64,000 bases of DNA from Dolomedes plantarius (taxonomy: Eukaryota > Arthropoda > Arachnida > Araneae > Dolomedidae), in NCBI GenBank assembly GCA_907164885.2, contig OU015491.1, forward strand, positions 119,381,431-119,445,430, in the 5' to 3' direction. This document shows, piece by piece, positions 45,293-56,592 of the stretch (the first letter of the stretch is position 1; every line of letters starts with the position of its first letter). Position numbers and translations under genes: made by a program. The notes under the pieces were generated by a model, which was not told where the DNA came from, made no database searches, and saw only the letters and a program-made list of their open reading frames with translations.

Positions 45293-47362
45293 GCAAATAT
45301 TAAAGTTAATTTCAAGCAGTATAATGAATATTATTATAACCTTAATGTATCATTCCATTAAAACCTTTTAAATGAAAAAAAGGATAATCTTGTGTTAAAA
45401 AATTAGATGAAATGCTACTGAAAAAAAAATCTATTTTGACAAAATAATTTAGCTTTTTTAAGATCTCTGAAGCCGACATAATGAAAAAAAAATTCGAGAA
45501 AAATCGATGTGTTTAAAAATTTCTTCATAGAATAATTACTAATTTTATATATACCTATAGAAAACGGTTTTCCCCTGTTTCGATTGAATAGATACTTTAA
45601 TTAAAATTTTTGCTCTAATTATCGTTGATAATTATTTCAAAAATATTACAACGCAGTTTGAAAGTTACAGGTAAATATATGACTTTGGTTTTAAGCAAAA
45701 TATTTACTCCAACTTCACATTGAGTATGATGTTAAGATGAAAGAAATTGCTTTCATACATTCAAATTGAGAAGTAAAAATTTCAAAAGTAACTTATTTTT
45801 AAGACTGAATTTTACGAGGTCTTGAAAGTGAAAAAAAATTAAATTGTTTCAAACGCGGTGAGTCGATATAAATCCGGTATTCTAAAAGAAATATTAAATG
45901 ATCGTTTCACAACTTAATATTGTAGAGATTTCTCATACCAAATCGATCATAATATTGGATATTTAGAAATCTCTAGCTGCAATTTTCTGTTGCTTTTTAA
46001 GGAAACATTTAAATGATAGCAGAAATTTGCATTTTGTATAAAATTTAATCGATCATATTTTTTTAGAAAACAAACAAAACAAAAAAACAGTGAAGAAATG
46101 TGGAACTCTTCAATATATCATGCTATTTATCTTTATAACACATACTCACGACTCAAATCCAAAGATTTATTATCCCATCTCTTGGGATGACTCCATGTAG
46201 GGTCCAGGTGTTAATAAATTTAGCTTACTTTGAAAATTCCTAATATTAGAATGAAAAATAAAATGTTTGCTGAAATTCACTCTCTTAGGATATTGTACTT
46301 TAGTTTCCAGATTAGAATTAAAAACAAAACTTTACTTTTTAAGCAACTGCCTTTCTATTGTTTTTACTACAATGTCTGAAGGTTCTCTGCTAAAATAAAT
46401 TTAAAATTAAAGTTTCCAAAAATAATGCACTTACAGGCATTTGCAAAGCTTTCTCTTGTTTAATCAATAAGAAAATTTTTTGAAGTTAAGGATACAGATC
46501 CTTTCATCTAAATTGTGCAGGAACTGTCGAAACAAAGTGAATTAAAAACATAAAAAATTGTCTGAATTGAAGGGAATTTTCAAGTTCACAACAAAGGTCT
46601 GATAAACGGATCTCGAAGATGCACCTGTCAGTAGGTGTTACCTTGCATGGGACTGATAACTTTATTTTGTCTTTTTCTTTTTTATCTCGCCCTTCTTAGC
46701 CCCTCATGGCGCAGTAACATCAAAATTTAGACAAATTTAAGGAAATGTATTATATTTTGTGAAGATAAATTATCTGCGTTATTTTGAAGGTGAGGAAAAG
46801 TGTTCCATAAAGCTATCTCCGATTTAGTTAGTTTCATGCAAATTTATTGCTAACATTTACAACAAGTGTATGAAATGGTCGTTCTGTTCATAAGAAAACT
46901 GCTCTTTCAATTCCCGATTTCTTGCCAAAAATTTGAATTAATATAAATTGTGAATTAATTAATATAAATTATATAAATTATATTGAATATATATAAAATA
47001 TAATTTATATATATAAATAATAATAAAATTTATATAATATAATTTATATATACAATTTATATATATTAATTAATATAAATATTTGAATTAACATAAACTG
47101 TGAATTAATATAATTTGAATTGTTATAAATTGTGCTTTATAACAATTGAAGTTATTTGTATTTTACGTAGTTGGTTCATGTTTAGAGCTGAAAGTGAATG
47201 ATCAATAACAACGACAAAAAAGTGAAAGTGTTTTTGAAAATTAAAAATAAATACCAAGGTAAATTTGAAATGATGTATTAAACGTATATAATTACTTTAA
47301 ATAATTCCAGTTTACGTTAAAAACTTCTCCTTATAGACCATTTACGAAAAGATTGAATAAAC
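45293..47362. other. AT-rich DNA without recognised genes
   Basis: Low-complexity AATTAATATAAATTATATAA-type DNA at 46930-47110. No open frame or repeat of interest elsewhere. Confidence 0.55.
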
Positions 47363-47370
47363 ATCTAAGT

Positions 47371-48038
47371 CAGGGGTTACCAACCTTTTTCATACATCGA
47401 CCCCTTTTGAAAGAATAATTTTCTTCATCGACCCCCCCCCCCTCACATTTTTCTCTATAATATACAGCGTACAACATAATTATAGTATTAATAATTGCAC
47501 ATAAAACACTTAAAGATAACAATTTGACTAAGAATAGGAACAAAAATTTAGAAAAAGATGGTTCATTAGGTTTATATTTTATTATTTTTGTATTATTTTC
47601 ATTGTTAATTTCACAAATCTAAAGAAGATGTCAGAAACACAGATTGTAATTGCACAAACATCGCCTAGAGAAAAACGGAACTGCCTCTGATTGGTTGCAT
47701 CGGGAGGATCCATGTACTATTTAAGGTCCAGTGGATTTCCCCAGTTCTGCCTAGTATTGGTACACAAATAAAAGCCGACGATGGCATTCGAGGCATATAC
47801 AAAAGTGTCATGAGTTTTGACTTTACATGCATGATCACTCCACCCTGTGCAAATCTGTTTTTATACATTTTAAAACGAATATTATTATCTAATAATTACA
47901 TTCTTAAAATATTAAATTAAATTTTAAAACAGAAAAATTTATCATAGACCCAATAGATCCCTGGAATACTTATATAAACTCTTTTTAAACTTCCATCGAC
48001 CCCCAAGTGGTCCACCTGGACCCTGTTGGGAATCCCTG
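47371..48038. mobile_element. hAT non-autonomous element, 668 bp, with 8 bp target duplication
   Basis: ATCTAAGT immediately precedes the left terminus (47363-47370) and follows the right terminus (48039-48046), an exact 8 bp duplication as hAT transposases make. Termini are CAGGGGTTACCAACCTTTTT and, reversed, CAGGGATTCCCAACAGGGTC. Subterminal CATCGACCCC repeats occur at both ends. The 67-codon minus frame inside (47665-47868) shows no transposase motif. Confidence 0.92.
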
Positions 48039-48046
48039 ATCTAAGT

Positions 48047-49895
48047 AGTAAAACAGTTCTTTGTTTCGGATTTTTTTCCCTTTACACCACATAATACTCT
48101 CTACATATAAAGTTTTGAAATGAAAGTAACTACTACAACATATATAAATAAAATTACACCATCTTCTGTAAAGCTTTAAAGATAAGTACATTATAGGTTC
48201 AAATTTCCCTTTTAGCTTTAATTTTCTTATGGGGGATTGTGGACATCATTTAACATATTTCTCAGAGCATTGTTTTTTTAATTGTCGAATGCTTTTTTAT
48301 CGAACTATCAAAACAGATCGTTACGACACCTATGCTTCTTCTGTTACTACTTCTAATTTTTAAAATTTTACTCTACGTTATACAGGAAAAGAAATATTGT
48401 AACTAAACGTAAAATGATTTCATGTTCGTATTATATAACTAAATTGAATTTTTGCAAACTTAAAAAGTCAATTCACCAAAATTAAAAGAATTTTAACTTG
48501 AAGAAAATTTTTTTTTATTCACTTAATATAATTTCATTATTCTTAAATCTAAATCAAGCTTTCTGTCTATAATATCGAAACGATCGCGACATCCCCTTCC
48601 ATGTTTTTTGTCTTTTAAACTATCTTGTAAAGAATTCATTCACAAAAACAACTCCTCTCTCCACAACTAAACGCTATTTGTACTGCTCCTCGAAATCAGA
48701 AATGGCAATTTGTGGTAGTGCATTATAAATAATACATGAACCCCTTATCTTCTCTTCCCTAAAAAATAACAGCTAACTAATGGCACTCCTGAACATAATC
48801 GCCTAATTGGAAAGCAAAATGGAAACATATCTGTTTCCAGTGAAGAACATATGTAGCTCATGATTATTGCATCTACTACAAATAAAATGGCAGTTCTCTA
48901 CGAAACAAAAAAATTTGCTAAAATGGGTATGAAGCAAAAATTTAGTAGTACCATCTAAGTAGTGTCTAGGGTTATTTATAAAGATTCTTTCCCTAAGACA
49001 GGATATAGTCTCAGAATTATATGCAATTGACTTCTGATTAATGTGTTTTCGTACTGAATGGGTAATTTATAAACAACACAATGCAACGAAGTTTAGAGAA
49101 GCACAAAAGATTTAATTAATATTTCAGATATTTTATCGAAGGGATGAATGACAAACTGCTTTTAATTTGTACAATACAAAGATTGAATTTAAATTAAATT
49201 TAAGAGCTATTTATGTATTTACTCAAACATTAATTCAGTTTTTTTTAATTGAATTATAAATATATTTCTCCTTTATTAAATTAGAAAATATTCCCTGTAC
49301 CACATTAGAGATCCTCATTCTCTTCTAAGCAATGTTTATATTCATGACTGATAATTAAAATTATTGTTAATTTGGGATTATATATAAATTTTAATTATAC
49401 TTAATGACAGCTCATCCTTAATTTTTTTAAACTACTACAAATGTTTAAGAGCGGTAGTCATTTACGAGATATACTAGACACAAATGTTGCGAAATTTAAA
49501 GTAAACTGGAGCAGAATGAAATATAATACCTTGGTGTAACAGTGAAAAGGTATCTATTTGCACAATATAAATGGTAAGGGTTGCAAAAAAAAAAATGAGA
49601 TTATAAATGTACGAAGTTCTATCAAAAATGTAAATGGGAATAAACACCCACAAACACCCACATTCGTTCTTTATAAAAGATTAGAATACATGATTTATCA
49701 GTCTATGGAAATCTTTTAAAGCTCTAAACTGAAATTTCGAGAATATTTCAAGAGAGTTAAAATAATTATCTGAAGGCAAGATGAAATACGAGTTCCTTTC
49801 TGTAACCAAATCGTTGAAATGACGATGCAGTGACATAATGGAAGAGAATATCCAGAAATAAATATTTTTTAAAACCTTCTTTTTTTGTTTTACAG
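48047..49895. other. AT-rich DNA, possible intron
   Basis: No gene or repeat recognised. It precedes a good splice acceptor at 49895 and may be intronic if the next exon candidate is real. Confidence 0.4.
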
Positions 49896-50466
49896 GTTAA
49901 AAAACAATCACAGGTCACCCCTATCTTACAGACGAAATCGGCGGGCTATGGAACATCTTTTGGAGGCTTTCCCAAGAAAATTGTCCTTAGAAAAAGAAAA
50001 AAAAATCTCATTAGACATCTCACCGCAATTGCATTTCATGGGAAACGAAGATATAAATACAGTAGCCTCAGTATTTTCCTTGTTATCAGAACAATTAAAA
50101 CGTGTATTTAAGTTTAAGAATTATGACAAATTCGGTCAAATCGTAAAAGAGAAAAAAAAATTTATCTTTATTCCAAAAGAACCGCCCACCAATGAACCAG
50201 AGCCTATCAGAAAACATAACTTGAAGCTAATTATAAAATTCCAAAATCACATCCAATCCGTTTTAAATGCATGAGTTGACATGCCAATAACAGCAAAAGA
50301 AATTATCAAATTAGAAAAGCCGTCTGAGCATCCAAAAACCAGGATGTGGCAGCACGGGCTACTATCGTCTCGATGGGATGACGTCCAATTGAGTAAGGTT
50401 TATATAACTGACCAAGCCCTTAAATTTCTTTTGGTGTCATCAAAAGGTTCAGTTTTAGATGTATAA
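49896..50466 (+). CDS. Exon-like open frame interrupted by one TGA, function unknown
   Basis: The polypyrimidine tract and acceptor TTTTTTTGTTTTACAG end at 49895. The frame then reads LKNNHRSPLSYRRNRRAMEH and continues 125 codons, charged and Lys/Glu-rich (RKLSLEKEKKISLDISPQ, NEDINTVASVFSLLSEQLKR, then IPKEPPTNEPEPIRKH), to a TGA at 50272-50274. The same frame stays open for another 63 codons (MPITAKEIIKLEKPSEHPKT, then RWDDVQLSKVYITDQALKFL) to TAA at 50464. Composition looks coding rather than random. It could be a terminal exon plus downstream readthrough, an assembly error at the TGA, or a pseudogene. I do not recognise the family. No transmembrane segment or signal peptide is visible. Confidence 0.45.
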
Positions 50467-51088
50467 GGGAAATTAATTTATATTTAGTTGAATTGAGTGT
50501 AGGGTGTCTCGAGTAAGAATTAAATTTCACTAAAATTTTATAAAATATTTCCTAATTTTTTTAATGTTATGACAATTTCACTAGAAGTATATTGTTTTAC
50601 AGGATTTTATATCACATTTGAACTAAAAATAAATGCATTTAATTAATATTGTAAATTTAAAATAAAAGAGTGCTCGGAACGTAGATATATAACTTAACAA
50701 TCTATTTAGTAGAAGATGTCACGAACAATTAGCAGAATAACTAAAGGAGACAGGACGATGTACGTTTGACTGAAGGATAGTGATAAAATTAAGAATGCTG
50801 AGTGATAACATAACAGTTTCAAAACGTATTACAGTAGTAAATTGAATTGGAAGATCCTTTTGTTGTTGTTGAAATAAGATATTGTTAATATTTGTGTTAT
50901 CAGCTAGATAGTTTAGCACTAACGATAAGCACAATTGTGGGCAGATTATCGGTAATACAAACAATTACAGCCAGTAAATATTAACAGGGAATATTTTTAT
51001 TTCAATGGTACAGATTAAAAGACAACTACAGCCAGAAAAAAGCACAACGCAAGAAACACAAAAGACAAAAAAACTGCAGCAAATATTC
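50467..51088. other. Non-coding
   Basis: AT-rich, nothing recognised. Confidence 0.5.
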
Positions 51089-51575
51089 TATGAATCCAGA
51101 GGTCCCCTGGCCTCCCAGTAACTGTCCACAAGAGAACGTTTAGTCAATGCAGGGCAATGAAACAGGTGTTCTTAGTTCATGACCTGTCCCAAGTCACAGA
51201 GTCTTCAGAAATGACTAGAAACAATGTTGAAGCGGTGTAAATGCTCCAGGAAACAGACATGGCCAGTGGCTAGTCTAAACTCGGCCACCATTTTATGTCT
51301 GGGCCATTTAGAGACACCAAATAGTTTTTCTCTCCAAGGCTTTTGAGAGGTCCTAACGGCGAGACTCTTTTTGAACTCCTCTCACCGTATTTTTGATTAT
51401 ACGCTTTACAGTACTTTAAGGGACACTGGAAGGAGATGTCTGCAAGATCAAAGCACCTTTTTTTGGCCAGAGAGTCAGCGATTTCATTGCCATGAATACC
51501 ACAGTGACCAGGGTTCCACTATAAAACAATGGCCCTCTTACTGACAGATAAGCTTTGCAACAGCCTCCGACAAAG
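51089..51575 (-). pseudogene. Non-LTR retrotransposon (Jockey-like) ORF2 C-terminus: RNase H and tail
   Basis: On the minus strand near 51530-51470 a frame reads NPGHCGIHGNEIADSLAKKG, the final RNase H motif with its catalytic aspartate region as found in arthropod Jockey/I-type LINEs. Further 3', frames give WPRHKMVAEFRLATGHVCFL and EHLHRFNIVSSHF, then HLFHCPALTKRSLVDSYWEA and a stop at 51089-51091, matching the conserved C-terminal tail (FRLxTGH...HxxxxCP). Several stops and frameshifts interrupt it. Reverse transcriptase and endonuclease domains are absent, so this is an old fragment. No poly(A) tail was identified. Confidence 0.82.
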
Positions 51576-52288
51576 CAACAGGCTTAACAGGCAATATATA
51601 ACGTTCTATTTAATATTTTAAAAGAATGCATGTTCGAAGTCTAAAAATTGGTAATTGTTATTGTTGAAAACGTTATATATAATATTTACAGGTAGATGTT
51701 GGGTTCATAATATTTTTTTTCCTCTTAAAAGCATAATTTTTGTCCTAATTTTTGTTGAAGTCGAAGACGTAAAAATTCACCAAGTAGTTATAGTTGTTGA
51801 AAATAGACATGGTAATTAATTTTGACGACTTGCCGTTAATGGTTAAGCCTGAAAAACTGCAGAATTTCAGTTTGGAGGTCATTAAGTAAAACAGATTTAT
51901 TTAATAAAGCATTTGTTATGTTTGGATACCCCCCTAGTAAGTATCGGAAAAATATTTAGCTTTGCAAAAGTTACACGATAAATAAAAACTTCAGTTTGCA
52001 TGAAATCTTTAACAGTGGCTACAAGAAATAAAATCTTGTTTACATTCTTAAATGTACGAAAAGTGGATTTCAGGACCAAGAGGTATGAATTACGCTCAAG
52101 AGCAGAGCAGTTACGAAGTTTAAAACGCACGATGATGATTATGTATAATACAGTGTCAGAAACAAAAACGAAAAATAAATTCGGAGACTTTTGAAAAATT
52201 CATTTTGGATGTACGACCGTTAAGTAGACTTATTAAATCCACCAGCAATGCACTAATTCTTAGGTCGAATGCCCCAGTTGTAAAGTTC
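51576..52288. other. Non-coding
   Basis: AT-rich. Two short overlapping opposite-strand frames at 51897-52194 have no recognisable domain. Confidence 0.5.
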
Positions 52289-52296
52289 CTTAAGAA

Positions 52297-53231
52297 CAGA
52301 GTTTCCCAAAAGGGGTGATAACCCCCCCCCCAAAAAAAAAAAAAAAAAAAAAAAAACTGGGGGCGCTGGAACGATACAGGTGGATGGTAAATTTAAATTC
52401 AAACTAAGCTACCAACAGTTGTGGCTGCAAAAATAGATACCAGTACTTTATCCTGGATTATAGGCTGTAGTACTAAAGTTTTTAATTGCATTTCCTTCAT
52501 CCTATTTAGTGGAACATGGGTTCAGTGCAGTCATAAATCTTCTTACTAGAAACAGAAATCGACTACAAATAGCTAGTCGCGATGATTTGGAACTGCTGCT
52601 GAGAAAATTAGAGCCGAACATTAATAAACATATAGCAGCGCACCAAGTTCATCTTTCGCTCTAAGATTTAGTTCAATGTTACACTCAGTTTTTACTATAA
52701 TATTATCCTTCGCTATCTTTTTTCTGTGAGTAATGTGAATGTTACTATGGTTGGTTTTAATAAATAATTTTATAATTTCAAGCCTGAGGGTGTGCTATTT
52801 GCAACATCTTTCTTTACTATGTTGAAGGACATAGGTAACAATATAGATACATAAAAGGACACAAATTTGTCACTGCATCTCTAGTTGTTCGAATAACCCA
52901 TCTAGGAGCAACAACCTCCCCCGTTTGCGCAGTGTAGATTCCCCCCCCCTTTTTTTTAACCTAAAGAATCTTTAAAATTTTCCAATTAAAGGTTACAAAA
53001 TGTTTTTACTTCTTTAAACTGATAACAGATGGCAGTGCTAGCCATTTTTCTGCTCATTTAACTGGAATGCATCGAATGAAAGTGAAAAAAAAAGACTAGA
53101 TTTAGGCGTTTTCATTGTGGAAACGGCATCCCTCAAAGGATTAAGAAAGAAAATTTCCAGGGGGGGGGGGGGGCTGAGTAATTTTTTTTTCTGAAAAGGG
53201 AGCGGTAGGCCAAATATCTTTGGGACCCCTG
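52297..53231 (+). mobile_element. hAT (ZBED-type) deletion derivative, 935 bp
   Basis: Left terminus CAGAGTTTCCCAAAAGGGGT; right, reversed, CAGGGGTCCCAAAGATATTT, GGCCTAC. Flanking octamers are CTTAAGAA and CTTTCGAA, six of eight matching, consistent with a decayed 8 bp target duplication. It contains the transposase C-terminal coding fragment at 52488-52664. Poly-C/poly-A (52321-52355) and poly-G (53161-53173) tracts are present. The 3' terminus resembles that at 58293, so both belong to one family. Confidence 0.8.
52488..52664 (+). pseudogene. hAT transposase C-terminal (dimerisation) fragment
   Basis: A 58-codon stretch starting AFPSSYLVEHGFSAVINLLT, then RNRNRLQIASRDDLELLLRK and LEPNINKHIAAHQVHLSL, ends at a natural stop. 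It matches the C-terminal hAT dimerisation region of ZBED/SCAND3-like transposases (FPSSYLxExGFSAV...KxRNRL). No stop lies inside the fragment. The zinc finger and catalytic regions are gone. The equivalent region of a sister copy is at 58625-58965 on the other strand. Confidence 0.85.
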
Positions 53232-53239
53232 CTTTCGAA

Positions 53240-54402
53240 TATGCCCCATTAATTCCTTCTTACTTACGAAATTAACCGTAATCAGGATTCCGGATACGTC
53301 TTAAAAAGTTAAATTCTTTGTCTGCTTAGTACGGAAGTACTCTAATTCCATGGATTCATCAGTCCCTGCAATTAATTTGCCCAGTCGCTGCTTGTGTTCT
53401 TTATCTAAATCAGTAAACTTTAAATATGTTTTCTGTAGTATCGAGATTGTTTGAGTTCTGTCAATCTTAACGAAGGAATTTTCCTTAGTATAGCAATTTT
53501 AAAGCGAGTTGAAAACGGGTTATAAACAAGTAATAACAGATTCCATTACTCTGTAAGTTTACAGTTTGAAGTACTACGAAGCTTATATTAGAATTATTGT
53601 TACAAAGCTATGGGAGGTTATTTATCTGTTTCAAAAGGTTATTTTGGTAAATGGGACGGGATAGCTAACAGTCTATGTATCGATGTCATTTTTTAGAACA
53701 CTTTAAACCAATTTAGGATCATATGATATAATTACACAACAATTAAAGTTTAAGAATATTTCAAAAAGAATATAATATATGGGTATGTAGACTCTACGTA
53801 TGATAAAATTAAAAATGGCATAGTTATAAATATCATTTTTATCTTAAGTTGCACAGCTTGAAAAGGTGCTCGTCTTGCAAATGCATGCGTGATTGATAAA
53901 TCATAGCGAAGATTAGAACACAATCTTTTCTCTTTATTTCTCTTTATTTTAAAGATCGAGGCTGGCTGTATTCATTTTTCCCCCGCAAAATAAATACAGC
54001 CAGCCTCGAACTTTTCTCGCCACATCATTTACCTTTATTAAATATATGAACACAAAAACAGAAAAAAATGAATCCATTATATGTAACACGCCACACTCTA
54101 TTTATTCTATCTTTGGATTATTTTCTTTGTTATTTTTTCTTAGGTACTGAAGAAAGATTATTGACAGATGAAGATAAACGATTGTTGCATCAACGCCAAT
54201 ATATCCTCTGACATCAAGTAACATATGATCCCCTAATAACCTCAGATATAAGCGGTTATTAAGTGATAGATTGGTTCTTGCAGTATCTATAAAAAATATT
54301 CAATAATAAAGCTTACATTTACAGCTTATTTTGAGCTAAAGGGACACCTGTAAATGCAGGGGGGGGGGGGTAGAGAAAAATATTTTAAAAATATATAATA
54401 TG
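53240..54402. other. Non-coding, with one strong hairpin
   Basis: Apart from the hairpin at 53956-54009 and a poly-G tract at 54358-54370, nothing recognised. Confidence 0.5.
53956..54009. repeat. 54 bp near-perfect hairpin
   Basis: TCGAGGCTGGCTGTATT and AATACAGCCAGCCTCGA pair exactly. With the next inner bases the stem reaches ~23 bp with one mismatch and an 8-base loop (TCCCCCGC). Stem GC content is well above the surroundings. It could be a tiny MITE-like palindrome or, less likely, a structured RNA; no gene is nearby. Confidence 0.85.
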
Positions 54403-54731
54403 CAGTAAGTCTCCGAATTACACGGTCTCGATTTACGTGGATTCCTAGATACGCGGTTCTAATTTTCCACATTAATACGGCGATAATTTCGAAGAAAAGA
54501 TGTGTTTTAATAGAAACAATGGAGAAATTATTGATAAATTTGGATTGAAAATTTCCATTGCAAACACATACCGATATGTCTTGTTTTGATGCAAGCGAAA
54601 GCATGAAGTATTTTTGAAAATTTGAAGCACAAACGCTGTTATAATATCAATGATAGTAAATTTCGACTTACGCGCTTTCTACTTACACGGAATATTCTAG
54701 AACGGTTTAATCGCGTATGACGAGGACTTAC

Positions 54732-54733
<2 letters not shown>
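54403..54733. mobile_element. pogo/Tigger-like MITE, 331 bp
   Basis: Left CAGTAAGTCTCCGAATTACA; right, reversed, CAGTAAGTCCTCGTCATACG. Internal repeats of TTACRCGG-type sequence on both sides (ATTTACGTGGATTCC, TACGCGGTTC; reversed right TACGCGATT, CCGTGTAAGT) mirror each other. The CAGT-AAGTCCTCG style with TTACGCGG subterminal motifs is typical of Tigger-type pogo elements. A TA target is not clearly kept. The minus frame 54326-54604 overlaps it and is not a gene. Confidence 0.65.
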
Positions 54734-54782
<49 letters not shown>

Positions 54783-55016
54783 GATATTTACTTGACTATG
54801 GTTTGCCATAGAACCACGTGCTGAGCTAGAAGAAGCTCTCGCATCCTCAACTCGCCTGTACAACAGCGTCGCTCGCTCGCTTTTAATCTATAATTTGTAT
54901 ATTTGGTTTCAATCTATAATTTGTAAATGATAATATCTGTAATATAGTGAGTTTGGTTTCATCTGTGTGATGTTATTTTCGACCAAGTGATTACACTCTA
55001 GACACCAGATTTTATG

Positions 55017-55069
<53 letters not shown>

Positions 55070-56036
55070 TGACATAACTGATTTAATTATTTGTTTCCAA
55101 AAAGTTTATCCGATATGTTATATATTGATCCCAATGCCTAAAGCATGCAACAATTAAATTTTAAGAATATCTCAATAAAATTTGATATACAATGGTATGT
55201 AGACTACGTATATTATCTCTATATCTATCCATTTTTCCCCATCTCTAAATTGGATTAATATATTTAGAGTCATGGATAAATTTATATACCTGTGGGGATT
55301 GCACTACAAACACACCTGAAATGAGCCGTTCAGAAGTTATTAGAAAAAAAAACGAGTTTTAGGAGCTATGCCATAAAAGAATTTCATTACGTTACAGCTA
55401 CTAAAAAATCCTAAAAGTTTAGATTTCATGCTCCTCTTTTTAATGTCCTTCGATAACGCTGCACTCTAGTATAATTTGTTCCGCTCCCTTTGCTCTTCTC
55501 TTTGTCTGGTTCAGAATTTCAATTAGAATAATTTTCCCTGGTTAACTGTGCCTGCTTTTCCAGAAAGAACTTTCAAGTGTGTCATTTCAGTTCTCTCTCT
55601 CCCGTTTTGGATACCAGATGTGCGCCTCTGGTCTTGTCAGCGATTTCATATACGTGTTGCAAATGCTCCTTTCATGGAGCTATTACACTTCTAAACAACA
55701 CCCCCCCCCCAATTTCTCATCCTGATTTCAATAATATACTCTCTTACATTAGTTAGATCTACAGAAACAAAAAATTTAATCACAAGGACTGTTCCTATGG
55801 GAAAAGGATAGTGCTCCATGAAGGCGGTTATTGAAGATTTGTAACTATGTTGTTCCCGTTATACTTCGGGGAGGTTTAGCGGTACAAGTATTTAATTTTA
55901 AAGTGACATTTAATCTAATTTAATTTATTTAAGCTACGACTTTCAGAGTATTCTTAACATATTCTTAAACGTAAATACGGAGTGTTATGTTTAAAATTAT
56001 ATATATATATATATACTATATATGTATATATACATA
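54734..56036. other. Non-coding with two (AT)n runs
   Basis: (AT)n at 54743-54780 and 55020-55065. Otherwise nothing recognised. Confidence 0.6.
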
Positions 56037-56592
56037 CCGGATGGGTAAAAATTCCGTATAAACTTTTAAAATTCATAAAAACCGGAAAAATAACCAAAAT
56101 AAAAAAAAAGGTTTGCAGGGTTAGCATCGCTAGGTCACGGGATTTTTTTAAGACAGGGGAAAAACTCAAAAAAACAGCCAACATGTGGCACTGACGTACA
56201 CAAGTCAAAGGGATGTATCATCCCGGGTGTATCTATCTGGTCCATCTAATCTGTTGGAACTGAAAGATGCGATCCGCCGAGAGGTGTCTTGTATATATTC
56301 GGACCTGCTGTACTCTGCCGTTGCTGGATTTATGACTCGCCTCCAGGGGATCATGTGGAACACCTACCGCTGTAATAAACGATTTAGAAGCATTCTTTTC
56401 GTTAATTGCGTATCTTTTCTTTGACTTGTGTACGCCAGCGTCACTTGTCGGCTGTTTTTTGAGTTTTTTTTTCTGTCTTAAAAAAAAATCCCGTGACCTA
56501 GCGATGCTAACTCTGCAAACCTTTTTTTATTTTGATTATTTTCCCGGTTTTTATGAATTTTTAAAGTTTATACCGATTTTTTGCCCACCCGG
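56037..56592 (+). mobile_element. Foldback element with 174 bp arms and transposase fragment in the loop
   Basis: Left arm 56037-56210 and right arm 56419-56592 have equal length and are inverted copies. Landmarks are CCGGATGGGTAAAAA/CCGGGTGGGCAAAAA at the outer ends, AAATTCATAAAAACCGG, GGTTAGCATCGCTAGGTCAC and GTACACAAGTCAAAG at the inner ends. The 208 bp loop is almost entirely a coding remnant. TA lies outside both ends. The arrangement suggests a deletion derivative of a long-TIR DNA transposon. Confidence 0.85.
56218..56424 (+). pseudogene. Transposase C-terminal fragment (Tc3/mariner-like)
   Basis: The open frame SRVYLSGPSNLLELKDAIRR, then EVSCIYSDLLYSAVAGFMTR and LQGIMWNTYRC, resembles the C-terminal tail of DDE_3-type mariner-like transposases (V-Y-x-x-x-P-x-x-L-x-x-L-K-x-x-I-R-x-E). 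The catalytic core is absent. It fills the loop between two long inverted arms, so it is probably what an internal deletion left of the autonomous element. The family call rests on tail similarity only. Confidence 0.6.
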
